NCBI GenBank assembly: GCA_019925795.1
Contig: CM034310.1
Span: forward strand, 13,164,764 to 13,228,763
DNA length: 64,000 nucleotides
Direction: 5' to 3'
Source of the DNA: Dendrobium chrysotoxum
Lineage: Eukaryota; Streptophyta; Magnoliopsida; Asparagales; Orchidaceae
Shown: positions 11,289 through 22,264 of the stretch, in pieces
Layout of the letters: each line of letters starts with the position of its first letter
How positions within the stretch are numbered: the stretch's first letter is position 1
The notes under the pieces: generated by a model
What the model was told of the DNA's origin: nothing
The model's input: the letters and a program-made list of their open reading frames with translations, nothing else
The model's database searches: none
Program-made: the position numbers and the translations under genes

Positions 11289-12790
11289 TTCTGATGACTA
11301 CTGATTTTTGATTTTTCTTATTTTCATTCTGTTTCTGTTAGTTAGCTATTTGATTTGATTATTTGCTTTCAGTTATTTTTTATTTTTCCTTATGCTAATT
11401 TCTGTGTTAGCCTTGGTGTTAGGTTGATTTGAGTATTTATGTTGATGTAATTTTCTACCTGTTTTTATTTACTGGTTCATCCCTTTTATTTGCTGTTTTA
11501 TGCTTTTTAAAATTCGATCACTACTCGCTACTTCTTATAGACTGGATTTCTAACTAAGAGTTTAACCTTATTTTTATTTGGAAGCTGGTAAGCAGTGATT
11601 GATTCCACTGGATCTGTTAAAGGGAAGAAACATTGATGATTGTTTCTCTTCCTCTAACTCCTATACTCGTGTATTGTTTCTTTTGGATAAATATCCTCTT
11701 CGAAATTAAAATATTAGATTTTGAAATTTAGATTTATTTTATCTTCTTACAGTATTCTACCTCATATGAATAGTTCTTTCAAAGTCTTGAGTCATTATTA
11801 TGATTTTCTAAACCAAGTGATTGCACTTATCATACGACGTATGGCTTTTGTTTTGTGAATTACTCTTCCTTATTGTGGAGAGCATCTCCTATGTCTGGAA
11901 GGTAATTTTACAGCTGAGATCCTTTAACGAGTTTGAGAGGGAGAGAGCTTATAAAAGATGCCCAGTGCGCTAAACAAATTGAAAAAGAGGGACAAAATGA
12001 GCCCAAAGCAGAAAAGATGCAAAGTGTCGCCAAACAAAAAAATATACACAAAGTGTATCAAAAATTAAAAGATGTGCAAAGCGCCAAACAAATTGAAAAA
12101 GAGGCATAAAATGAGCCCAAACCAAGCTTTCTTCCCTTTCAGATCGTTAAATATCTTAGAAAAATCTGTGCGCCCCTTCATATGTTCAAAAGCTTGCGTT
12201 TGAAAATCCTGATTTCTGATTTACTATTTTGTAACACTATTATATCAGATATTTTTTCTCGAATGAGGCTTGAAAGGATCTCTTTTCGAATCTAATTTCT
12301 TTTCTTTTGAATTGGATTTTTGTTTTGAAAGAGATTTGCATCTATAAGGTGCCCGAGGTTGGGGTTACGAAAATTGATTTTTTCAACTTTTTCTAGATTT
12401 CAGTGCTGTCAATCGTCTTCTTATTGGTTTTTGGATTTAAAATCAAGGAAAAATTCTGATTTACTGGAGCAGATTCATTCAAAAAAAAATATTATTCGCC
12501 TCCGTTTTAGTGTTATGTTTTATAGATATTTTTTTTCTGTTTGTACTGTTGTTTCTATTTTTCTGTTTGCACTCCTCCTTTTTGTGATGTCAAAAGAGGG
12601 AGTTAGTTGTAGTAGTTTTTGTTCTTAATTTCAGTTGTAGTAGTTTTTGTTCTTGTCTTGTGTTGGTTACTTCACGTGTAATTATGTTTCCTGTACTATT
12701 CTGGTTGTTTAATGAAATTTGAAAAAATTGTTTTTTCGATCTCCTAGTTCTTTTATTTTTTAAACTACTGCACATATATTTTCCATCATC
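11289..12790 (+). other. Element 1 3' internal region, third ORF deleted
   Basis: This stretch is non-coding and T-rich, and collinear with 18219-19207 of element 2. At 11951-12115 it holds diverged repeats of an A-rich unit containing GATGCGCAAAGCGCCAAA-like and GAAAAAGAGGCACAAAATG-like stretches. The segment CCTCCGTTTTAGTGTTATG near 12500-12525 matches the last codons of the third ORF of element 3, so the ORF was once here and is deleted. A second purine tract, AAAAGAGGGAG, lies near 12590, about 200 bp before the true polypurine tract. ORFs at 12359-12628 and 12590-12775 are not convincing. Confidence 0.7.
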
Positions 12791-12804
12791 AAAAAGGGGG
12801 AGAT
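12791..12804 (+). other. Polypurine tract of element 1
   Basis: AAAAAGGGGGAGAT abuts the 3' LTR and is identical to the tracts of elements 3 and 4. It primes plus-strand DNA synthesis. Confidence 0.9.
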
Positions 12805-14239
12805 TATTGCAAATCTAGTTTTGATGATGACAAACATAATTCTATTGAGTTTCTGTTCAATTTTTGGTCTGACCGTCCTGGACGATATTCACATCGTCTT
12901 GGATGATCAAGTAAAAACAAAAACCCTAATTAGGGTGACCAAGTTAAGTGTGTCTGATTAAGCAGATCATCCTGGACGATCCCGATATCGTACAGGACGA
13001 TATGCTCAAATCAGAAATTCTCAGCCACTAGATCAAGTTAGGCAAGTTTTTATTTTAAGATATTTGGTCTGATCGTCCTGGATGATACTGTACAATCATG
13101 CCTAAATTAGTCTGGTAATTAAGGAAAGCACTTAATACTTGATTGATACGATCATATCGTCCTGGACGATCACAGGATCGTCCTGGACGATCATGATCGT
13201 CTAGTGTGTTTCAGCTGTACGTCCAGAGCGGTGCTTAGGATGATTTTGCCACTATTTGAACTAATCATACAGGACAATATCCGTATCGTCCTGGACGATC
13301 AAGTCATTTTTAGGTCGTCCAGCATAAGTTTCTCTAGACGACCAGAGCGGTCTTCTGGATAAAATTTCTCAATTTACACTAATCATCCCAGACTATCACA
13401 GAATCTTACGGGACGATAAGAATAACTTTTTCTACTGATCGTCCAGAAGAGCCAGATCATCCAGGCCGAAACAGCTGATTTTGAACTGATTTTGGATGAT
13501 CTAGGCTGACCAGTTGAGATTTAGGGCAAATTTTGAGCCCTCCTATAAAAGATATTTTTCTTTCAACAAGAAAAATCTTTTGCCACTTTCCTTTCCAAAG
13601 AAACCCTAGAGAGAGAGAGAGTTTGGGAGAGAGAAAGAGAGAGGATCTTGTGAGGGGGAGTTCGTGAGGGGTTCACGAAGGTTGCTCCAAGCAAGGATCA
13701 GAGTCATCTTCTTCGCTCGTCATCTTTCGTTGTGTTGGTGGTCTTTGTGAGAGGATCGTTCACAAGAAGATCCAGGGTTCTCTGCCCGCTTCTGGAGGAA
13801 GTGAAATGAGTCTGAGGTTCTCTGCCTGCTTCAGGAGGAAGCAAAAGGAGGTTAGGTTCTCTGCCTAACCGTGTCGGTGGAATGGATTTTTTGTACGTGC
13901 TTCTCCGCCTTGCTGTGGGAGCAAAAGGAGAAACACTTTGAGTTAGTGCAATACCCAGAGGGGAGGCTCCAGGGAGTGGACGTAGGTCATGTTGACCAAA
14001 CCACTATAAAAATCTGGTGTATTCTTTCTGATTACTTTCTGCACATTAGTTTTCTGTTATTATCTACTTGGGTAAAATTTGTGTTTAATCTTTTCGTTTG
14101 AGTATTTACTTATTTTCACTGCATATCATATAAAAGATTTTTACTGTTGCTCTCGAATTTTTAAATAACCAATTCACCTCCCCTCTTGGTTAGCCTGAGG
14201 ACTAGTTCATCAGGGCTTAACATCCATATCTAACTTTCA
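12805..14239 (+). mobile_element. Element 1 3' LTR (1,435 bp, internally deleted)
   Basis: The start is TATTGCAAAT (TG changed to TA) and the end is CTTTCA. Compared with the 5' LTR it lacks about 180 bp near its start: sequence matching 4790 runs directly into sequence matching 4966 near 12850. It also lacks one palindrome of the pair at 5177/5198. A TATAAAAG box is at 13544-13551. The deletions presumably arose after insertion, since both LTRs are copied from one template. Confidence 0.9.
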
Positions 14240-14244
14240 GATCA
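14240..14244. repeat. Target-site duplication, right copy (GATCA)
   Basis: This copy is identical to 4739-4743. The satellite continues directly as GATCAAAATTGG, completing the monomer interrupted on the left. Confidence 0.93.
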
Positions 14245-17068
14245 AAATTGGAAGATCATATGAAAGGGTAGGAATATGTTCATCTCTGATGATCGAAACT
14301 AGGATATCGTATGATGGTGTAGGAATATACACCTCACAGAGGATTGAAACTGAGAGATCATATGATGGGGTACGAATATACCCATCATAGAGGAACAAAA
14401 ATGAAAGATCATATAATGGGGTAGGCAATTTCCCGTTATAGAGGATAAAAATTAGTAAATCATATGATGGGGTAGGAATATATACGTCTATTATAGAGGA
14501 TCAAAACTGTGAGATCGTATGATAGGGTAGGAATATGCCCATCATGGAGGATCGAAAATGGGAGATCATATGATGGGGTAGGAATATGCTCATCGTAGAG
14601 GATAGAAATAGGGAGATCGTATGATGGGGTAGGAATATTCCCATCAAAGATGAATGTTACTGGGAGTATGATGGGGTAGGAATAGGGCCATCATAGTGGA
14701 TTAAAACTAGGAGATCATATGATGGGGTTAGAATATGACCCTCATAGTGGATCAAAAATAGGAGATCATATGATGGGGTATAAATGTGCTCATCGCAGAG
14801 GATCGAAGTTGTGAGATGGAATGATGTGGTAGGAATATACCTATTTGAGAGGATCAAATCTGGGAGATCACATGGTGGGGTAGGAATATACCCATCATAG
14901 AGACAATACTGAGAGATCATACGATGGGGTAGGAATAAGATCATCACAAAGGATCAAAACTAGAAGATCATATGAAGGGGTAAGAATATGCCCATTATAG
15001 AGGATTAAAACTAGGAGATCATATGATAGGGTAGGATTATGTCTATTATAGAGGATCAAAACTGGGAGATCGTATGATGGGGTAGGAATATGCCCATCAT
15101 AGAGGATCAAAACTAGAAGATCACTTGTCGGGGCAGGAACGTGTCATCACAAAGGATCAAAATAAGGAGATTATATGACGGGGTAGGAATATACCCATCA
15201 AAGAGGATCAAAATTGGAAGATTATATGATTGGGAAGGAATATGGCCATCACAGAGGATCAAAACTTTTAGATCATATGATGTGGTAGGAATTTGGCCAT
15301 CATAGAGTTTCAAAACTGGAAGATTATATCAATAGGTAAGAATATACCCAACACTGAGGATCAAAACTAGGAGATCATATGATGGGGTAGGAATATACCT
15401 ATTATAAGTATCAAAACTGGGAGATCATATGATGGGGTAGGAATATGCCCATCATAGAGGAACAAAAATGGGAGAACATATGATAGTTAAAAATATGCCC
15501 ATCACAGAGGATCAAAACTTGGTGATCACATAATGGTGTAGGAATATACCAATCATAGAGAATCAAAACTAGGATAACATTTTATGATGTAGGAATATTC
15601 CCATCACATAGGATGAAAATTAGGAGATCTCATGATGGGGTAGGAATATGCCCATCGTAGAGGATAAAAATTGGGAGATTGTATGGTGGGGTAGGAATAT
15701 TCCCATCAAAGAGGAACATTACGGTGAGATTAAACGATGAATTAGGAATATGCCCATCATCGAAGATCAAAACAAGGAGATCACACTATGGGGTAGGAAT
15801 AAGCCGATCACAGAGGATCAAAATTAGGAGATCATATGATGTGCTAGGAATATACCCATCATAGAGGATCACAATTAGGAGATCGTGAGATGGGGTTGGC
15901 ATTTACCCATCACATAAGATCAAAACTTAGATATCGTATGACGGAGTAGGAATATGCCCATCACAGAGGAAGGAAATTTAGAGATCGTACGATGGGTTAG
16001 GAATATATACATCACAGAGGGTTAAAATTAGGAGATCATATGATAGGGTATGAATATACCCATCATAGAGGATCAAAACTAGGAGATCGTGTAATGGGGT
16101 AGGAATATGCCCATTACAGATGATCGAAACTGGGAGATTATAAGATGTGGTAGGAATATTCCCATTATAGAGGATTAAAGCTAGGTGATCCTATGATGGG
16201 GTAGAACTATGCCCATCAACGAGGAACATTACCGAGAGATCCTATGATGGGGATAGGAATATGCCCATCCCAGAAGATGAAAACTAGGAGATCAAATGAT
16301 GGGGTAGGAATATGCCCATCACAAAGGATCAAACTTAGGAGATCGTATAATGAGGTAGGAATATACCTATCACAGTTGATCGAAACTAGGTGATCGTATG
16401 ATGGGTTAGGAATATGCCCATCACAGGGAAATATTATTGGGAGATAATATGATGGGGTAAGAATATGCCCACCACAAAAGTTTAAAACTAGGAGATTATA
16501 TGTTGGGGTAGGAATATGCCCTTTATTGAGGATGAAAATTGGAAGATCGTATGATGGGGTAGGAATATGCCCATTGTCGAGGATCAAAATTTGGAGATCG
16601 TATGAAGGGGTAGGAATACGCACATGATAGAGGATCAAGACTGGAAGATCATATGATATGGTAGGAATATGCCCATCATAGAGGGTCAAAATTGGGAGAT
16701 CATAAGATGGGGTAGGAATATACCCGTCACCGAGGATCAAAATTGGGAGATCGTATGATGGGGTAGGAATATGCCCATTGTAGAGGAACATTCTAGGAGA
16801 CCGTATGATGGAGTAGCAATATGCCCATCATAGATGATGGAAACTAGGAGATCATATAATGGGGTAGGAATATGCTTATTATAGAGGATCAAAACTAGGA
16901 GATCATATGATGGGGTAGGAATATGCCCATCATAGAGGATCAAAACTCTGAGATCATACGAAGGGGTAGGAATATACCGATCAGAGAGGATCAAAACTGG
17001 GAGATCTTATGATGAGGTAGGAATATACCCATCACAGAGGATCAAAAGTAGGAGATCAAATGATGGGG
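14245..17068. repeat. 51-bp satellite, block B (about 55 copies)
   Basis: This is the same monomer, phase and orientation as block A. Minus-strand frames stay open for up to 191 codons (16216-16791), and a short + frame with a 17-residue period around YDGVGICPSQRIK appears where CATCACAG replaces CATCATAG (15679-15864). The block ends abruptly after GATGGGGC at an LTR fragment. Confidence 0.96.
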
Positions 17069-17718
17069 CAGTTCAACCGAAGTGCAATTCGTCCAGGACG
17101 AACCATAGGATGACCAAAATCATCTCTATTGATCGTACAATATGATCCAGTTCGTACAGTATGATCTAAGTATCAAAATTATGCAGATTCGATTGAATAA
17201 TCATAAGATTAAATTAGGTAATATTTTAAACATTGTATAGTATGATTAGGTTTATACAGTATAAATAGAACAACTTTTCAAATTCAAATCTTTGCCAAAT
17301 TTAATAAATGATGGGGTTTTTAATTATAACAGATCATCCAGTACGATGTGGTGTTCAAACTATATGATTAGTTATATTTTAAAATTATTTTTTTCGAAAA
17401 AAAATTTTAATTAATTTCTGAAAAACCAGATCATATAGTATGATCCAGATCGTACAGTATGATGTACAAAAAAATTAAAATATTTAACATTATAATTGCT
17501 CCCCTTATGTGCGTGCATGGTCACCATGCTATCATGCACCCTTACAGGACTTGACTCAAGAAGTTAAAATAAATAAATGAAAATTATAGACTCTTTCAAC
17601 ATAACTTATTCCACCCAAACTTGAGCCGTAAATCTTCAAAGAATAGTGCCCGTTGTACCTGAAATGTTAGTCAACGCACAAACAGGTATGCACAATAAAT
17701 ACTAGGAGAAATAAAGAG
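17069..17718 (-). mobile_element. Truncated LTR of a different copia family
   Basis: The part from about 17500 aligns with the LTR fragment at 52303-53006 (shared GGTCACCA-GCTA, GACTTGACT-AAGAA, ATTATAGACTCTTT and TGTACCTGAAAT-like words), so it is the same family and also lies on minus. It carries palindromes of the ATCGTACNGTATGAT type spaced 19 bp apart rather than 21. The left side stops against the satellite with no recognisable LTR end; the right side runs into the assembly gap. No coding content is seen. Confidence 0.65.
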
Positions 17719-18218
17719 NNNNNNNNNNNNNNNNNNNNNNNNNNNNNNNNNNNNNNNNNNNNNNNNNNNNNNNNNNNNNNNNNNNNNNNNNNNNNNNNNN
17801 NNNNNNNNNNNNNNNNNNNNNNNNNNNNNNNNNNNNNNNNNNNNNNNNNNNNNNNNNNNNNNNNNNNNNNNNNNNNNNNNNNNNNNNNNNNNNNNNNNNN
17901 NNNNNNNNNNNNNNNNNNNNNNNNNNNNNNNNNNNNNNNNNNNNNNNNNNNNNNNNNNNNNNNNNNNNNNNNNNNNNNNNNNNNNNNNNNNNNNNNNNNN
18001 NNNNNNNNNNNNNNNNNNNNNNNNNNNNNNNNNNNNNNNNNNNNNNNNNNNNNNNNNNNNNNNNNNNNNNNNNNNNNNNNNNNNNNNNNNNNNNNNNNNN
18101 NNNNNNNNNNNNNNNNNNNNNNNNNNNNNNNNNNNNNNNNNNNNNNNNNNNNNNNNNNNNNNNNNNNNNNNNNNNNNNNNNNNNNNNNNNNNNNNNNNNN
18201 NNNNNNNNNNNNNNNNNN
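17719..18218. other. Assembly gap (500 N)
   Basis: Exactly 500 N, probably a placeholder of unknown true size. It separates an LTR fragment of one family from the 3' internal region of element 2, so the 3' LTR of element 2 and any junction between the two are missing. Confidence 0.99.
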
Positions 18219-19207
18219 ATCTTTTTAAGCCTCATTCCAGAAAAATATATGAAATAATAGTTTTACAAAGTAAGGAATTAGAAATCATGATTTTTCATCT
18301 CAAGCTTTTGAAAATATTAAGTGGTGCATGCATTTTTCAAAGAATTTAATGATCTGAAAGTGAAGAAAGCCTATTTCTTTATAGGCTCATTTTGTGCCTC
18401 TTTTTTAATTTATTTGGCGCTTTACTCATCTTTTGATTTTGATACACTTTGTGTATCTTTTCAATTTTTGGCGACATTGCGCATCTTTTTAGTTTGAGCT
18501 AATTTTGTGCCGCTTTTCATTTTGATGCTCTTTGCGCATCTTTTGTAAGCTTGCTCCCTTTCAAAATCGTTAAAGAATCTCAGCTGTGAAATTATCATCC
18601 AGACATCAGAGATGACAAAACCCACTCTCTATAATAAGGTAGAGTAATTCACAAAACAAAAATCATATATCATATGATAAGTGCAATCACTTGATTCAGA
18701 AAAACATACCAATGACTCAAAACTTTGAAAACACTATTCATATGAGGTAGATTACTGTAGGAAGATAAAATAGATCTCTATTTCAAAAACCAACTTTTTA
18801 ATTTTGAAAAAGATTTTTATCCAAAAGAAACAAAACACTATTAAAGGAGTTAGAGGAAGAGAAATAATCATCAATGTTTCCTCCCTTTAACAGATCCAGT
18901 GGAATCAATCACTACTTACAAGCTTCTAAACCAAAAACAAGGCAAAACTTTCAGTCCAAAATTCAATTTATCAGTAGTGATGAACAGTGATCTTATAATT
19001 TTTTTTTTATTTTAAAAGGAATGAAATAGTATAACAAAAAGAAGTAGGAAATCTCATCAAAATAAATGCTCAAACCAGAAAAAACAACAAACGGTAAGAT
19101 GAAAATCAGTACTGAATAAAAATAAAATAGGAAACAGATAATCAAATCAAAAGACTAACAGAAATAAAAGAAAAATAAAAAAACTCAAAAATTATCAGTC
19201 ATCAGAA
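18219..19207 (-). other. Element 2 3' internal region
   Basis: This non-coding region is collinear with 11289-12275 of element 1. On minus it contains the same A-rich repeat family (18376-18556), with GATGCGCAAAG, CGCCAAA and CACAAAATGAGCC-like words several times. Whether the third ORF follows cannot be seen because the gap begins here. Confidence 0.75.
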
Positions 19208-22200
19208 TCATGTATTTATGTCAATCACATCCAATCTAGTCCTCAAAATGCTGAATGAGTCAAAGGCCAGTGGTTTAGTAAATATGTTAGCCAGCTAATT
19301 TTCAGTTGCTACATGATGTAGCTCAATATCCCCTTTTGTAACATGGTCCCTAATGAATTGATACCTTATATCAATGTGTTAGGTTCTAGAATGTTGGATT
19401 GGATTCTTAGAAATGCAGATAGCCTAGGGATATCACACAGAATAGAAATTGTGCCCACAGGTAATCCTAAATCTAAAACTTGTTGCTTCAACCAAAGGAC
19501 TTGGGCTACACAACTTCCTAAGGTAATGTACTCAGCTTTAGTAGTGGAAAGTGCAACTGAGTTCTATTTTCTACTGGACCAGGAGACTAAAGACTGCCCT
19601 ATGAATTGACAAATTTTAGAAGTGCTCTTTCTATCCACCCTACAGACTGCAAAGTCAGAATCAGAATATCTAATAATCTCAAAAGAAGTGCTGTGCCTAG
19701 GGTACCAGATTCCTAGGTTTGGAGTCGATAAAAGATATCTAAGAATTCTCTTAGCAGCAGTCAGGCGGGCTTCTTTAGGATCAGCTTGAAACCTAGTATA
19801 AAGACAAACGCTAAACATAATATCAGGTTAGCTAGAAGTCAGGTAAACAGTGATCCAATTATTCCTATATACTTCTTCTGATCAACAAAATTTTCATTTG
19901 AATCCTTATCTAACTGAACAGAGGAGCTCATGGGAGTGTTGATTGGCTTAGCTTTGTCCATTTCATATTTCTTTGAAATGTCCTTAGTGTATTTAGATTG
20001 ATTGACAAAGGTTCCATCATCCATTTTCCTTATGCTAAACCCCAAAAGTAGGACAATTCTCCCATCATACTCATCTCAAACTCCTTACTCATTATTTTAG
20101 AAAAATCATCACATAATTTTTTATCGGAAGATCTAAAAATTATATCATCAATATAGATCTGGACAATGAGTAAATCATCCCTTATTCTCCTCAGAAAAAG
20201 GGTGGTATCTACACTCCCCTTAACAAACTCTCTTTCTAACAGGAATGTGCTAAGCCTCTCATACCAAGCTCTGGGTGCCTGTTTCAATCCATATAAGGCT
20301 TTTTTTAATTTGTAAACATGATTTGGAAATTAGGAACTCTTAAAACATGGGGGTTCCTCTACGTAGACATCCTCTTTTATTATCCCATTTAAAAAGGCAC
20401 TCTTGATATCCAATTGAAATAACTTAAATCCTTTATAACAGGCAAAGGCTAGTAGCACTCTAATGACTTCCAATCTTGTTACAGGGGCAAAGTTCTCCTC
20501 AAAATCAATCCCTTCAATTTGATTGTACCCCTTAGCTATCAATCTTGCCTTATTCCTAACCACTACACCAGAATCATTCTTCTTATTCTTAAAGACCCAC
20601 TTGGTTCCTACTATACTTTGATTCCTAAGTCTTTCTACTAACTCCCAAATATTATTCCTTACAAATTGATTTAGTTCCTCTTGCATAACTAAGATCTAAA
20701 ATTCATCATAAAGGACTTGATTGATGTTGGTGGGTTCAGTCATTGAGATAAAGACAGAGTGGTTTACTTCCTCCTAAGTCCATGCCTAGTCCTAACACCT
20801 TCAGAAGGGTCTCCTAAGATAAGTTCTTTAGTATGACTCAAAGAAAATCTCTAATCTCTAGGCAAGATGTTTTGAGGTTCTACCCTTTCCTCCAGATTTG
20901 CATTTTCAACCCCTTGGGTAATCTCTCCTACCTCTTCTTCTTCCTCAGTACTAGTCTCCTTAGGATCATATTCATCAAATAACACATGAGTTATCTCTTC
21001 CACCACCAAAGTCCTCTTATTAAACACTCTAAAGGATTTCCCCATACTAGAATAGCCTAAGAACACTCCTTCATAAGATTTAAGGTCAAACTTTCCTAAG
21101 GATGATTTCCCATTGTTCAGAAAGAAAACCTTACAGCCAAAGACCTGAATGTGGGACAGGTTTGGAGTTCTACCCCTAATGATCGCATAAGGTGTCTTGT
21201 TCAGATTGGATCTAACATTCACCCTATTCAGCACATAACAGGCAATGTTCACCACTTCAACCCAAAAGTATTTTGGAAGTGAATACTTAGCAAGCATGGC
21301 TTTAGCGACTTCCACTAAGGTCCTATTCTTCCTTTCAGCTATCTCATTCTGCTGAGGTGTCCTAGGAGCTAAAAAATTGTGGCTAATCCCTTGCACCTCA
21401 CAGAAAGTTCCAAACTTCACACTTTCAAACTCTCTCCTCCATGATCACTATGAATAGTCAGGACCTAACAACCTAACTTCCTCAGAATCTAAGTGGAGAA
21501 AGACTTAAATTTCTCAAATGACTCAAATTTATGTGACAGAAATTTAATCCAAGTAAACCTCGAGTAATCATTAACAATCTAAAAACCATAGACTTTCACC
21601 CCTAAGCTGGCAGTGCTAATGGGCCCAAAGAGATCCATGTGATGGACTTCTAAAGGTCTAGAGGTGCTGATATCCTTAATAGAGTGAAAGGGGGACTGAA
21701 CTTGCTTCCCTAATTGACAGGCATCACGCAGGTGGTCCTTAGTGAACTTAAGCTTTGGGACACCTCTAACTAAGTCCTTTTGGGTGACTCTTCTAAGGGT
21801 TTTCATACTGGCATGACATAATCTCCTGTGCCACAACCAAGACTCATCAGCAGCAGTTTTTAAGCAAATTGAATTATCAGCTTTAAAGCAACTTACATCC
21901 AGTATGTAGATATTATTGATCCTTTATCCCTGCAAAATAATTTTATCATTTAATCTTAAAATATAGCAAGTGGGCAGGAATTTTATGTTGTATCATTTGC
22001 CACAGAGTTGACTGATGCTCAGTAGGTTGTGTTTCAATCCATCTACAAGTAACACATTGTTAATCATGAACTTCTTTGAATCACTAATTATACCTGCTCC
22101 TACCACCCTCCTGGTGGTGTTGTCTCCAAGTGTAACCTTGCCTCCAACCCTGGCCTCCAGTGAAATGAACTGATTTGCATCTCCAGTCATGTGTCTTGAA

Positions 22201-22253
22201 CATCTGCTATCTAGGTACCATATGCTCTCATGAGATCTTGTGTCAGAGAACAC
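19208..22253 (-). pseudogene. pol: Element 2 pol (protease, integrase, RT, RNase H), broken
   Basis: On minus the order is protease, integrase, RT and RNase H, ending at TGA 19210-19208. The protease motif reads D-S-R (22211-22203) where D-S-G is expected, followed by the intact SRHMTGD. A TAA lies between protease and integrase at the same codon as in element 1. The integrase zinc region starts near WHRRLCH (21833), but a TAG follows at 21579, another stop interrupts further on, and two extra bases shift the frame near DHGGE. RT begins near 20620 and has YIDD in place of YVDD; a lost T near 20045 shifts the frame. More shifts and stops follow in RNase H. The ORF at 19343-19609 on + is the antisense shadow of RNase H. 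Confidence 0.9.
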
Positions 22254-22264
22254 CTACAAAATCA

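Larger units (their letters stand above)
4744..14239 (+). mobile_element. Element 1: full-length, degenerate Ty1/copia-type retrotransposon
   Basis: The element has two LTRs (4744-6370, 12805-14239), a tRNA-iMet primer-binding site, gag, pol in the order protease-integrase-RT-RNase H (the copia order), a polypurine tract and 5-bp target-site duplications. Total length is about 9.5 kb. The AAAAAGGGGGAGAT tract followed by TGTTGCAAAT, the long LTRs and the coiled-coil Gag with two zinc knuckles fit the large Tork/SIRE-like group of plant copia elements; the lineage is inferred. It cannot be autonomous: gag and pol carry many stops and frameshifts, and the third ORF present in element 3 is deleted here except for its last few codons. 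Confidence 0.93.

Noticed and set aside
15679..15864. Plus-strand ORFs in the satellite with a YDGVGICPSQRIK-type repeat (also 26761-27129, 54972-55295)
   Set aside because: They appear only where successive monomers happen to have CAC instead of CAT before AGAGG, which removes the TAG on +. They are shadows of the repeat.
17702..18235. 177-codon ORF spanning the N run
   Set aside because: It consists almost entirely of unknown bases.
19343..19609. 88-codon plus-strand ORF in element 2
   Set aside because: It is exactly antisense to the RNase H region of the minus-strand pol.
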